Source of the DNA: Christensenellaceae bacterium
GTDB taxonomy: Bacteria; Bacillota; Clostridia; Christensenellales; Aristaeellaceae
DNA length: 8,288 nt
Direction: 5' to 3'
Assembly (NCBI GenBank): GCA_020025205.1
Contig: JAHHSO010000046.1
Coordinates: forward strand, 1 to 8,288
This document shows, piece after piece, positions 1-6,919 of this stretch. The notes below the pieces were generated by a model. It searched no databases, was not told the origin of the DNA, and saw only the letters and a list, made by a program, of their open reading frames with translations. Made by a program: the position numbers and the translations under genes. How positions within the stretch are numbered: position 1 is the stretch's first letter; the number at the start of each line of letters is the position of its first letter.

Positions 1-37
1 AAAAAGGAGCTTTCCGCCGATATGGGCGGAAAGCTCC
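1..37 (-). terminator. Intrinsic terminator of the flavoprotein reductase gene
   Basis: A perfect 13-bp inverted repeat (6-18 against 25-37) with a 6-nt loop lies 17 bp past the reductase stop codon. Read on the minus strand, it is followed directly by at least five T residues (A-run at 1-5). The T-run is present only in the minus-strand direction, so it terminates the reductase transcript and not a gene entering from the left. Confidence 0.93.
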
Positions 38-54
38 AAGAAGGTAAACAGATC

Positions 55-1968
55 TTACTTGGCGAACGCCTGAGCGATTGCTTTGCCGATGGCCTTGCAG
101 TCCTCGGTCGCACCAGACACGGCATCAACACCCTCACTCTGGGTCTCGATGATCGCGCTAACATAGGTCTCAAACTGTTCGTCGGTCATCATCATCGTGT
201 CACGGCCGCCGGTGACAGCGATGTCGCTCAGCTTGCCATCCTTCACGGTGAAGGTGAACTCAATCTTATCGTGCACGCCGTCAACAGTTGCCTTGTATTC
301 TCCATCCTCAGCGTCAGCCCAAGCCGGACCCACGTCGCTCTTGTCAACCGCAATGATCTCAGACTCGCCGCCAAACGCAGTCTGCGCAGCAGTACGGCCG
401 GACAGCATCGCTTCAGCAAGGAAGGTACCATTCTGGTAGAGGTTGGAGATGTAGCTGCCCAGCTCGCCGGCTTCGTACAGGCCCGGGATGACCTCATCAT
501 TCCAGTCAAGCACACGGCTGGCGGTATCGCGCTTTGCGCCGCCAGTGGTGCCCACCAGCGTCGGGTAGATCGGGATGGCGTAGAACGGGCCCTTCTCAAT
601 CTTCTGCATGGTCTCCGGATCGCGTCCGAAATCTTCGTCCACGCCCTTCTCGCACATCTCGTTGTAACGTTCGATAGTTGCCTTCACGGCCGCCGGATCG
701 CGGTCGATCTTCTCAGCAAGCTCTTCGATGGTGTCAGCCTTGATGACCCAGCCTTTTTCGATTTCAGCCAGGTTGTCGTTGGACCAGGTATATCCCTCGG
801 TAGTGGTCGGCCAGCTCAGCCACTGGTTGCCCACAGCACCAGCCTCGCGGGTTGCCTCATCAAAGATCAGGTGAACCGGAAGCGCACGCTCGTGAGGCAG
901 ATCCGTATAGCGGCCATACTTCACGTATTTCATGTGCTGACGATGATAGCCATAGGACTCGTTGTAGAAACGCTCGTTGTCAGAATCAATTTCGACCCAG
1001 GAACCAGCCGGCATGTCGAAGTTGCGCATGAAGGTTGCCTCGTATTCCGGAACCTTGAATCCAAGCCAGAAGCCGCCAGACTGGGTCTGGTTCTTCATGT
1101 GCCAGATCTTGGCGCCGGCTTCCATCAGCATCTTGATGCCGTCACCGGTGTTGCCCGGGGTACCAGCGGTATAAACCACATCCATGCCATGGAAGTCACG
1201 CTGCATTTCGAGGTTATTCTCGTATCCGCCGCAGGCAAGCAGAACGCCCTTGGCACTCTTGATGCTGTATTCCTTGCCGTTGGCATCGGTCGCAACAACA
1301 CCGAAGACTTCCTTGGTCACCGGATCCTGCACCAGAGAGATGGCCGGATTCTCGTAACGGATTTCAATGTCGCGAACCTTGGCCGCTTCATTGAAGCAGC
1401 GCCATACGCCGCCATTCTCGAAAGCGCCAGAGTTCTTCTTGCGCAGGTGCGCACTGGCACCGCTGAAGTTGGAGCCCGGGAAGGAGTCAAACTCCAGAAC
1501 CATGGAACCCCACTTGATCGGGCCGCCGCTCACATAGCCGGCTTCATAACCAGCGCTTTCGGCAATGCCCTCAATCCAGGGCAGCTGCGTTGCAAAGCCG
1601 TTGACCAGCCAGTCCATGTACTCATCCGGAATCGGGTTCGGCTCATTGCAGGCTTCCAGATAGAGCTTGAAGTCTTCCAGCGCATCCGGAGCCGGAACAA
1701 TGAAAGTCTGGCCGGAAGCGATGGAGTTGCCGCCCGCCAGCGTGGAAGGCATCTTTTCCAAAACAACCACCTTGGCCTCGGGATCGATGTCATGCGCTTC
1801 AACAGCCGCTGCTGCACCAGCAAGGCCATAGCCGACGATGACAAAATCGGCCTCCTCATCCCACTTTTCGATTGTGCTGACCGGGCGAACCCAATCTGCA
1901 CATGCAGGCAGCGCAACCGCAACCGCGAAAAGCGCCACAAGCAGCATCGAAAGCATCTTTTTCTTCAT
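55..1968 (-). CDS. Exported FAD-dependent reductase with C-terminal FMN-binding domain (fumarate reductase flavoprotein superfamily)
   Basis: A 637-aa protein that probably reduces an unsaturated or otherwise reducible organic acceptor outside the membrane, using electrons passed through covalent FMN to FAD. The start at 1968 is chosen because AAGGAGG lies 8 nt upstream and the protein then opens with a signal peptide (MKKK, hydrophobic residues 5-20). L20-P-A-C23 is a near-lipobox, and A22-C-A24 would alternatively suit signal peptidase I. The FAD domain shows G46-Y-G-L-A-G51, E71, G270-NTGDG and IPGLYEAGE at 494-502. The FMN_bind domain (about 550-637) carries D615-AVSGA-T621, the ApbE flavinylation motif, with T621 as the expected FMN anchor. 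Fumarate reductases have HHTMGG where this protein has VGTTGG (472-477), and the NRLGG arginine is absent, so fumarate or urocanate is doubtful. BaiJ-like or other enone reductases are alternatives. It is divergent from, and likely activated by, the neighbouring MerR protein. Confidence 0.9.
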   Translation of the reverse strand: MKKKMLSMLLVALFAVAVALPACADWVRPVSTIEKWDEEADFVIVGYGLAGAAAAVEAHDIDPEAKVVVLEKMPSTLAGGNSIASGQTFIVPAPDALEDFKLYLEACNEPNPIPDEYMDWLVNGFATQLPWIEGIAESAGYEAGYVSGGPIKWGSMVLEFDSFPGSNFSGASAHLRKKNSGAFENGGVWRCFNEAAKVRDIEIRYENPAISLVQDPVTKEVFGVVATDANGKEYSIKSAKGVLLACGGYENNLEMQRDFHGMDVVYTAGTPGNTGDGIKMLMEAGAKIWHMKNQTQSGGFWLGFKVPEYEATFMRNFDMPAGSWVEIDSDNERFYNESYGYHRQHMKYVKYGRYTDLPHERALPVHLIFDEATREAGAVGNQWLSWPTTTEGYTWSNDNLAEIEKGWVIKADTIEELAEKIDRDPAAVKATIERYNEMCEKGVDEDFGRDPETMQKIEKGPFYAIPIYPTLVGTTGGAKRDTASRVLDWNDEVIPGLYEAGELGSYISNLYQNGTFLAEAMLSGRTAAQTAFGGESEIIAVDKSDVGPAWADAEDGEYKATVDGVHDKIEFTFTVKDGKLSDIAVTGGRDTMMMTDEQFETYVSAIIETQSEGVDAVSGATEDCKAIGKAIAQAFAK

Positions 1969-2105
1969 GTCTTTCTTCCTCCTTATTTTGTACCTATGTG
2001 CCATGCGCCCATTGCGCATTGCTCCGCTCCTCATCCGAATTCAGCCTGGCTTGTTTCCTTTTCGTCAAGAAAAGGAGGGTTGACTTTCTTTCTGTCATTC
2101 GGTAT
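1969..2105 (-). other. Reductase 5' leader with two small hairpins
   Basis: The predicted transcript start near 2105 leaves a leader of about 137 nt before the reductase ATG, longer than the roughly 73 nt on the merR side. It holds two perfect short inverted repeats: ATGCGC/GCGCAT (2003-2008 and 2014-2019, 5-nt loop) and CCTTTTC/GAAAAGG (2057-2063 and 2069-2075, 5-nt loop). Neither has a T-run that would make it a terminator, and no known riboswitch is recognised. The reading frame stays open upstream to 2034, but the ribosome binding site and signal peptide place the real start at 1968. Confidence 0.3.
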
Positions 2106-2108
2106 AGT
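2080..2108 (+). promoter_or_regulatory. Sigma-A-type promoter of the merR-family gene
   Basis: TTGACT at 2080-2085 and TATAGT at 2103-2108 are separated by exactly 17 bp, a near-consensus vegetative promoter reading rightward into the regulator. The start site should fall near 2115, inside the opposing promoter, so the dyad at 2122-2136 lies just downstream of it. Binding there would be expected to repress the regulator's own gene. Confidence 0.75.
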
Positions 2109-2111
2109 GTG

Positions 2112-2142
2112 AGTATAAACCCTCAAGCGACTTGAGAGTCAA
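2112..2142 (-). promoter_or_regulatory. MerR-type promoter of the flavoprotein reductase (19-bp spacer)
   Basis: On the minus strand TTGACT (2137-2142) and TATACT (2112-2117) are near-consensus hexamers separated by 19 bp rather than 17. Over-long spacers are the hallmark of promoters activated by MerR-family proteins, which untwist the DNA to realign the two hexamers. The spacer contains the dyad annotated separately, and the gene reading away in the other direction encodes a MerR protein. The assignment of the regulator to this promoter is inferred from this geometry. Confidence 0.85.
2119..2139. promoter_or_regulatory. Predicted MerR operator dyad
   Basis: CTCAAG (2122-2127) and CTTGAG (2131-2136) form a perfect inverted repeat around a 3-bp centre. 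Allowing one mismatch, the symmetry extends to 2119 and 2139 (8 of 9 pairs in each arm). It sits inside the 19-bp spacer of the reductase promoter and just after the predicted merR start site, so one bound dimer could both activate the reductase and repress merR. Confidence 0.8.
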
Positions 2143-2187
2143 CACTTTATGACAAAATTGTGACACATTTTTAACGGGAGTGAGACT

Positions 2188-2997
2188 TTGAAAATTTCCA
2201 TCGGAACGCTTTCCCGCGCCTTCAATCTGAGTGATGAAGCGCTGCGCTTCTATGAGAAGAAGGGGCTGCTCAAGCCAAGCCGAGAAAACGGCACTGGTTA
2301 CCGCACCTTTGAAAAAAACGACATCCAGCGTGTCTCCAACATCCGCCGTCTCAAAAACCAGAATTTTTCGCTGGAAGAAATCCATGATGTCTACTACTGT
2401 ATCGACGAAAACCAGCTTCTTTCTCTTTACAGTCAAAAAGCAGCCGACACGCGCCGCGAAATCCTTTATCAGAAGCATATTCTCAGCCATATGGATAAAA
2501 CCATTTCTACTTTGGAACATGTACACACTCTTCTGTGCCAGCCGCAAATTGCCCATAACGGCATTGCCTATCTATTGGAATATGCGTCTATTGAAGCCAT
2601 GTGGGCGCAGCTCCCGAAAAATCCGATTCTCAAAACACTTTTTCATCAGCTCCCATTGACATCCTTCACAACCCTTCTTCCGCGCGCTCATCTGGATGGA
2701 GGAACCGGCAGCATGACCAAGGGCATTCTGTTTTTTGAAGACGATGCCGATGTGCTGGACGTGGATCTTTCACAATTTCGCCGCATTGATGCAAGCCGTT
2801 CTGTCACCTGCCTGTTCCGTCTGGAGAACGGGCAGTTTGATCCTGAACACCTGCTTGCTTTGATTCGTCCTTTCATGAAGGAGCATCACCTGCGTGCCAG
2901 CGATGATTTGTTCACCGCCCAGCTTCTGAGCTACATCAACGGCGAAGAGTGCCCCGTTCACTACGCCCAGCTGATCGTTCCCGTAACAGGTGAATGA
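2188..2997 (+). CDS. MerR-family transcriptional regulator with C-terminal effector-binding-like domain
   Basis: A 269-aa DNA-binding regulator. Residues 3-22 are the winged-helix HTH (ISIGTLSRAFNLSDEALRFY), followed by EKKGLLKPSR and GYRTF, the conserved MerR wing. Residues of about 75-118 look like the dimerising antiparallel coiled coil. The last roughly 150 residues end in HYAQLIVPV, which resembles a GyrI/BmrR-like small-molecule pocket. The length (metal-sensing MerR proteins are about 130-150 aa) and the lack of a metal-site cysteine cluster favour an organic ligand. The start is TTG at 2188, with GGGAG ending 7 nt upstream; no ATG fits the conserved N-terminus. It is divergent from the reductase with overlapping promoters, and its likely target is the 19-bp-spacer promoter. 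The ligand is unknown and could be the reductase substrate. Confidence 0.9.
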   Translation: MKISIGTLSRAFNLSDEALRFYEKKGLLKPSRENGTGYRTFEKNDIQRVSNIRRLKNQNFSLEEIHDVYYCIDENQLLSLYSQKAADTRREILYQKHILSHMDKTISTLEHVHTLLCQPQIAHNGIAYLLEYASIEAMWAQLPKNPILKTLFHQLPLTSFTTLLPRAHLDGGTGSMTKGILFFEDDADVLDVDLSQFRRIDASRSVTCLFRLENGQFDPEHLLALIRPFMKEHHLRASDDLFTAQLLSYINGEECPVHYAQLIVPVTGE

Positions 2998-3042
2998 CAT
3001 TTCGTTAACTACCATTACGTTTTGTTTATAAATTCCAAAAAC

Positions 3043-3083
3043 ATAAAGAAAGAGCCGAAGATTACTTTGCGCTCTTTCTTTAT
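3043..3083. terminator. Probable bidirectional terminator between convergent genes
   Basis: A perfect 13-bp inverted repeat (ATAAAGAAAGAGC at 3043-3055, GCTCTTTCTTTAT at 3071-3083) with a 15-nt loop lies between the stop of the merR gene (2997) and the stop of the symporter gene (3101). The rightward arm is itself U-rich, and on the minus strand the stem is followed within a few bases by TTTTT (A-run 3037-3041). It should separate the two transcription units in both directions. Confidence 0.85.
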
Positions 3084-3100
3084 TGTTCAATTTACATCGA

Positions 3101-4510
3101 TCATCCGTTCGGGTTCGCATGGCGCATGCGCAGAATCTCCGTGTTTTTTTCCACTTCCTTTTTGCCCAGCGGATACAGAAACGCAAGGAGCAGCAGCACC
3201 ACCAGATACCCAATCGCCGGAGTTCCCGTGGCAATGTTGTAAATTCCGTCCAGCGTAGCTTGAGACTGCTGAACCGCCTGTCCGGCAGTACTGCTCACAT
3301 AGCCGATCAGCCCCAGCGCAAAACCGCCAATGCCGCCGGCAATGGCCTGTCCCAGCTTGCGGCTGAACGAGTAAATCGCGTAGACTGTGCCATCGTCGCG
3401 CTGATAGGTGAGCACTTCCTGATAATCAATGACATCCGTAATAAACGCCCAGATGACCATATTAAAAAATCCAACGCCTATGCTGGCCATCAGCATGAGC
3501 GCAATAAACAGCGCCGGGTTCTGCGTATGTACAAAGAAGAGCACCGCATAGAAAACCGCCGCAACCGCACAGCCCACAATAGAGCATTCCTTTTTTCCAT
3601 ACCGCTCCGACATTCTGCGGGCAATCGGTGCCACGGCAATCATGGGAAGCGCCGTGGCAATGCTGCTGAAAATCATCAAACTGGCATTATGGAAGTAGTC
3701 CTGAAAAAGATAAGTCTGCATGGCCTGGCTGAGTATCTGGCTGAGCAGCATGGCAATTGCCGCGCCGATAATCGTCATCAGCGCTTTGTTTCTGGCAAGC
3801 ACTTTCACCAGCCCGAAGAATCCCTTGCTCTTGTCTGCCTTTTTGTCCGGCAGCTGGATGCGCTCTGTCGTCATCTTGTAACACAAGAAGTACGCTGCCA
3901 TTGCCATTGCGCCAAAAATCGCCGCCAGAAGCGTAAAACGTTCCGGAATCAGAACAGACTGTCCATCCACCTGCTTAAACAACAAAAGCGGCGTGATGAT
4001 GTTAATGGGAATCACTGCCAGCATGGCGCCGAGGCTGCGGAATGTGGACAAACTTGTGCGGTCTCCAGGATCATCGCTGATGACAGATGCCATGGAACCA
4101 TAGGGAATGTTCACTGCCGTGTAGCATACGCTGCCCCAGAGAATATAGGTAATGAACATATACGCAATTCTCAGTCCCATCGGCAGCCTTGCTGCCAGAT
4201 ACAGGTACATCAGCGTGTTGACCACAAACAACGGGACAGCCATTCTTTTAAGCCATGGCCGAAAGCGTCCTTCCCGCGAAATGGGCATCGTGTCCACTAT
4301 TCTGCCCATGCCGACATCTGTAAATGCATCGACGCAGCGCGCAAGCAGAAACAGAATCCCCACTACATACGCCGAAACGCCCAGCACATCCGTGTAGAAT
4401 TTCGTCAGATAGACGGACGCAAAAATAAATGTAAAGTCATTGGCAAGGTCGCCCATCAAATAGCCGACTTTGTCGCGCATGCCAAAGGGGCGCACATTAC
4501 GATCAGACAT
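3101..4510 (-). CDS. GPH-family (glycoside-pentoside-hexuronide):cation symporter
   Basis: A 469-aa inner-membrane carrier that imports a glycoside or glucuronide with a cation. It shows the family pattern KFYTDVLG (37-44), D61-A-F-T-D65 (the MelB-type cation-binding aspartates), MGRIVD (68-73), GRFRPWL (81-87) and PYGSM (136-140), with about 12 hydrophobic segments and normal family length. The ATG at 4510 has AAAGGA 8 nt upstream. It lies 101 bp downstream of the GH2 gene on the same strand, with no terminator between them, so the two are probably cotranscribed and share a substrate. MelB, XylP, YicJ and UidB relatives take different sugars and the sequence alone does not settle which applies here. 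Given the glycosidase partner, a beta-galactoside or beta-glucuronide is the natural guess. Confidence 0.9.
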   Translation of the reverse strand: MSDRNVRPFGMRDKVGYLMGDLANDFTFIFASVYLTKFYTDVLGVSAYVVGILFLLARCVDAFTDVGMGRIVDTMPISREGRFRPWLKRMAVPLFVVNTLMYLYLAARLPMGLRIAYMFITYILWGSVCYTAVNIPYGSMASVISDDPGDRTSLSTFRSLGAMLAVIPINIITPLLLFKQVDGQSVLIPERFTLLAAIFGAMAMAAYFLCYKMTTERIQLPDKKADKSKGFFGLVKVLARNKALMTIIGAAIAMLLSQILSQAMQTYLFQDYFHNASLMIFSSIATALPMIAVAPIARRMSERYGKKECSIVGCAVAAVFYAVLFFVHTQNPALFIALMLMASIGVGFFNMVIWAFITDVIDYQEVLTYQRDDGTVYAIYSFSRKLGQAIAGGIGGFALGLIGYVSSTAGQAVQQSQATLDGIYNIATGTPAIGYLVVLLLLAFLYPLGKKEVEKNTEILRMRHANPNG

Positions 4511-4611
4511 TGTCAGAGTCCTTTCCTTCCGCTTGGAAACTGTAACAACCTTTTGCTGCGTCTGACCTCCACGCCGATGAAAGTTCTGCGCCCCTTATCC
4601 TGATGCAAGCC

Positions 4612-6822
4612 TCACTTTTTAAATTGTATCAACTTTTCGTTAAGCTCAACAGCCATGCCCGCCGGAAACTTGTTTCCGGCCATTTTGATGATATCCGACA
4701 GCCGCATGGCACGAAGCATCTTCAGCATGCCCTGCATTCCTGCTCCCATGCCCGTCCGTTCAGCCATAGCCGCCATCATCTTTTCAAGCATCGGCCCCGC
4801 CTGAGGATGATTCAAAAGATCTCCGAGTTTATCCTGAATGGAACAGTATCCTTCCGGAAATTCAAGCTTGGCTTCGTTGCCCAGTGCATCAAACCAGTTC
4901 GCCGCAGTTCCCGCCCCCTGCGGCAAACTATACGCCTCATTGGGCTTCTGCACGCCGTACAGGGTGATCACATCGACCGCCGCGCCATCCGCCCGGGCTT
5001 CAATCGTGTTTGCGCCTGCCGTAAGCTTCACATCTGTAAACACGCAGGCGCGGTTGACAGCTTTTTTTTCATCTGCTCTCTCGCCATTGATCAACAGCGT
5101 CACATGATCGCAGTTTGTATATACTGTCACATCCCGCTGACTGGGCGCACGCTCTGCAAAGCGCGCTCCACAAATGTGCACCATCGGTTTTACCGTCCAG
5201 TATGCCTGATAAAGAAAGAAACTGTCCTTCTTTGTCTTCCTGTCATACGTCACCAGTCCCTTGTTGTTGCGGCCCCTGCACCCGCCCTCATCGCGGGCAT
5301 CGGCAGCAAAGTCAAACATATTCCAGACATATGTCGAAAAAAGATACGGACGCTTTTCAAATATTTTGAGCATCTCGTGGTGGTAGTATGCCTGATATTC
5401 TTCCGTATAGTCATGATTGACCGGCTTTTCCGAATGCCATGTCAAAATCGCTTCTGCTCCATACTCAGACAAACCCAGTGCCCGGTCAGGATTTTTCGCA
5501 TGGAACTCATCCAGCCAACTGGCATTCTCATCGACTTCACCGCCGTACCAGCCGAAATAATGGTTGTAGCTGAGCACGTCTGTCAGATATACGTGCTCAG
5601 AATTCATAGGCACCATGCTCACATGCGCCATTGCAGTCAGGCGGCTGGGGTCAAGTGCTTTGGTCAGGGCATTCAGTTCTCCCAGATTGCGATACAGCGC
5701 TTCCGACTCGCCGCCGATTGTAATCTCATTGGCAATTCCCCAAAAGCAGATGCTCGGATGATTGTAATTCTGCGCAATCAGCTCCCGCATCTGGGAAAGC
5801 GTGTTTTCCTTTGCCTCCTGCCCCTGCATGAACAGGCTGATAAACGGGATTTCCGCCCAGACCACCATGCCTTCTTCATCGCAAAGATCATAGAAGAACT
5901 GCGCATGCTGATAGTGAGCCAGACGAATTGTGTTGGCGCCGACTTCCTTTATCAGTTCCATATCTTCCCTGTGATCAGCTTCTGAAATCGCCCAGCCTTT
6001 ATCCAGCCTGTCCTGATGGCGGCTAACACCGTGCAGCGGAAATGAGCGGCCGTTCAGGAAAAATCCTTTTTCAGGATCAACGTGAAAACTGCGGTAACCA
6101 ATCTTTGTGGATACGCTGTCCAGTGTCTTTCCTTCCTTGCAAAGGCGCACTTCCACTGTGTAAAGATACGGATCTTTAACCCCATCCCACAGGTGCGGCT
6201 TGTCCATTTCAAGCTTTAAAACCGTGTGCGCTTCAGCCTTTTCTTCTTGAGAAAGCACAACATCGCCATCAGCATCCCTGATATCAACAACCACACTGCA
6301 CCCGTCAGCATTCACCGGAAACGCATCTACGCGCGTCAGCCCCGCTGCATGGGGCGTCACAAATATTCCCTGTGTGCCATCCTTCAAAAGATCAAAGTGC
6401 GCATCCTGTACCTCGATGAACGTCACCTTTCTGTACAAGCCGCCAAAAAATGTAAAGTCTGCCTGCTGCGGATACACATCGCAGTTCTCGTTGGTCACAT
6501 CCACAGTCAGTTTATTCTTCTCTTTTCTGAGCTCATCTGTCAGTTCAAATCGGAAAGTCGAAAACCCGCCCCTGTGAATACCCAGCTTTTTTCCGTTGAT
6601 GCTCACCTCTGCTACATGGTTTGCACCTTCAAACTGAATATACTGCCGCATCCCTGCCGTAGGCGCAGGCAAATCAATCTGATATACACCATGGCCGCGC
6701 CAATAATCGTCGCCGCCATCCTGACCATCCTGCGCATTCCATGTATGCGGCAAAATTACAGGAACAAACGCCTCGCCGTTTTTTGCAAATCGAGCCTGTT
6801 CCAACACAATCTCCCTGCGCAT
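4612..6822 (-). CDS. Cytoplasmic glycoside hydrolase family 2 enzyme (beta-galactosidase/beta-glucuronidase type)
   Basis: A 736-aa retaining glycosidase without a signal peptide, so it acts on imported substrate. The order is an N-terminal jelly-roll sugar-binding domain (about 10-140), an Ig-like domain (about 150-245), a TIM barrel (about 250-545), a further beta domain, and a Met-rich helical tail (about 660-736). Catalytic residues: N365-E366 in WGIANE (acid/base) and E453 in LSEYGAEA (nucleophile). IRLAHYQH (299-306) and YNHYFGWY (419-426) are typical active-site strands. N519-N-K521 matches the N-x-K spacing that binds the glucuronate carboxylate in GusA-type enzymes, but similar NDK sequences occur in GH2 proteins annotated as galactosidases, so specificity is open. 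The start at 6822 is chosen because AGGAGG lies 8 nt upstream. It is the first gene of a likely operon with the GPH symporter, behind its own promoter and palindromic operator. Confidence 0.92.
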   Translation of the reverse strand: MRREIVLEQARFAKNGEAFVPVILPHTWNAQDGQDGGDDYWRGHGVYQIDLPAPTAGMRQYIQFEGANHVAEVSINGKKLGIHRGGFSTFRFELTDELRKEKNKLTVDVTNENCDVYPQQADFTFFGGLYRKVTFIEVQDAHFDLLKDGTQGIFVTPHAAGLTRVDAFPVNADGCSVVVDIRDADGDVVLSQEEKAEAHTVLKLEMDKPHLWDGVKDPYLYTVEVRLCKEGKTLDSVSTKIGYRSFHVDPEKGFFLNGRSFPLHGVSRHQDRLDKGWAISEADHREDMELIKEVGANTIRLAHYQHAQFFYDLCDEEGMVVWAEIPFISLFMQGQEAKENTLSQMRELIAQNYNHPSICFWGIANEITIGGESEALYRNLGELNALTKALDPSRLTAMAHVSMVPMNSEHVYLTDVLSYNHYFGWYGGEVDENASWLDEFHAKNPDRALGLSEYGAEAILTWHSEKPVNHDYTEEYQAYYHHEMLKIFEKRPYLFSTYVWNMFDFAADARDEGGCRGRNNKGLVTYDRKTKKDSFFLYQAYWTVKPMVHICGARFAERAPSQRDVTVYTNCDHVTLLINGERADEKKAVNRACVFTDVKLTAGANTIEARADGAAVDVITLYGVQKPNEAYSLPQGAGTAANWFDALGNEAKLEFPEGYCSIQDKLGDLLNHPQAGPMLEKMMAAMAERTGMGAGMQGMLKMLRAMRLSDIIKMAGNKFPAGMAVELNEKLIQFKK

Positions 6823-6844
6823 TTTTTGTCCCTCCTGCTGACTG

Positions 6845-6864
6845 CATAACCGCAAACGGTTATG
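6845..6864. promoter_or_regulatory. 20-bp palindrome, predicted operator of the GH2-symporter operon
   Basis: CATAACCG (6845-6852) and CGGTTATG (6857-6864) form perfect 8-bp arms around CAAA. It lies between the predicted -10 (6878-6883) and the GH2 ribosome binding site, at roughly +7 to +26, where a bound repressor would block transcription. No regulator gene for it is in the window. In the rightward direction the hairpin is followed by a T-run (6869-6875) and looks like a terminator, but no rightward gene precedes it. Confidence 0.6.
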
Positions 6865-6877
6865 GCTGTTTTTTTCT

Positions 6878-6906
6878 ATGATACCACAATCATTCCTCAA
6901 CAGTCG
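6878..6906 (-). promoter_or_regulatory. Predicted extended -10 promoter of the GH2-symporter operon
   Basis: On the minus strand TATCAT (6878-6883) is preceded by TGG, giving an extended -10 (TGN-TATCAT). At 17 bp spacing the -35 position (6901-6906) reads CGACTG, a poor match, so the promoter probably depends on the extended -10 and perhaps on an activator. One copy of the ACAGTCGC repeat overlaps this -35 position. Confidence 0.5.
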
Positions 6907-6919
6907 CCCATTCATGCAT
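6900..6919. repeat. Direct repeat copy 1, ACAGTCGC-N8-GCAT
   Basis: This 20-bp element matches the copy at 6955-6974 in its first eight bases and in GCAT eight bases later, in the same orientation and with starts 55 bp apart (about five helical turns). It covers the weak -35 position of the GH2 promoter. Such a pair resembles activator half-sites, but the match is short. Confidence 0.4.

Noticed and set aside
1969..2034. N-terminal extension of the reductase to an ATG at 2034
   Set aside because: The extra 22 residues would precede and mask the signal peptide, while the ATG at 1968 has AAGGAGG at 8 nt.
22..2112. A 696-codon open frame on the plus strand covering the whole reductase gene
   Set aside because: It is an antisense shadow of a gene with clear FAD and FMN motifs, signal peptide and ribosome binding site. 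Its translation shows no recognisable domain, and it runs through the divergent promoter region.
2095..2556. Minus-strand 153-codon open frame overlapping the merR gene
   Set aside because: It is a shadow of the MerR coding region, with no ribosome binding site support and no domain.
3083..4603. A 506-codon plus-strand open frame opposite the symporter
   Set aside because: Its translation is rich in His, Arg, Gln and Cys without hydrophobic or domain structure, as expected for the complement of a membrane protein gene. It also starts inside the terminator region.
4603..5985. A 460-codon plus-strand open frame opposite the GH2 gene
   Set aside because: It is antisense to conserved catalytic segments of GH2 and has no recognisable family features of its own.
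6845..6875. Rightward intrinsic terminator formed by the CATAACCG palindrome and the following T-run
   Set aside because: The shape fits, but no plus-strand gene ends before it. Position relative to the GH2 promoter makes an operator the better reading, although incidental terminator activity is possible.
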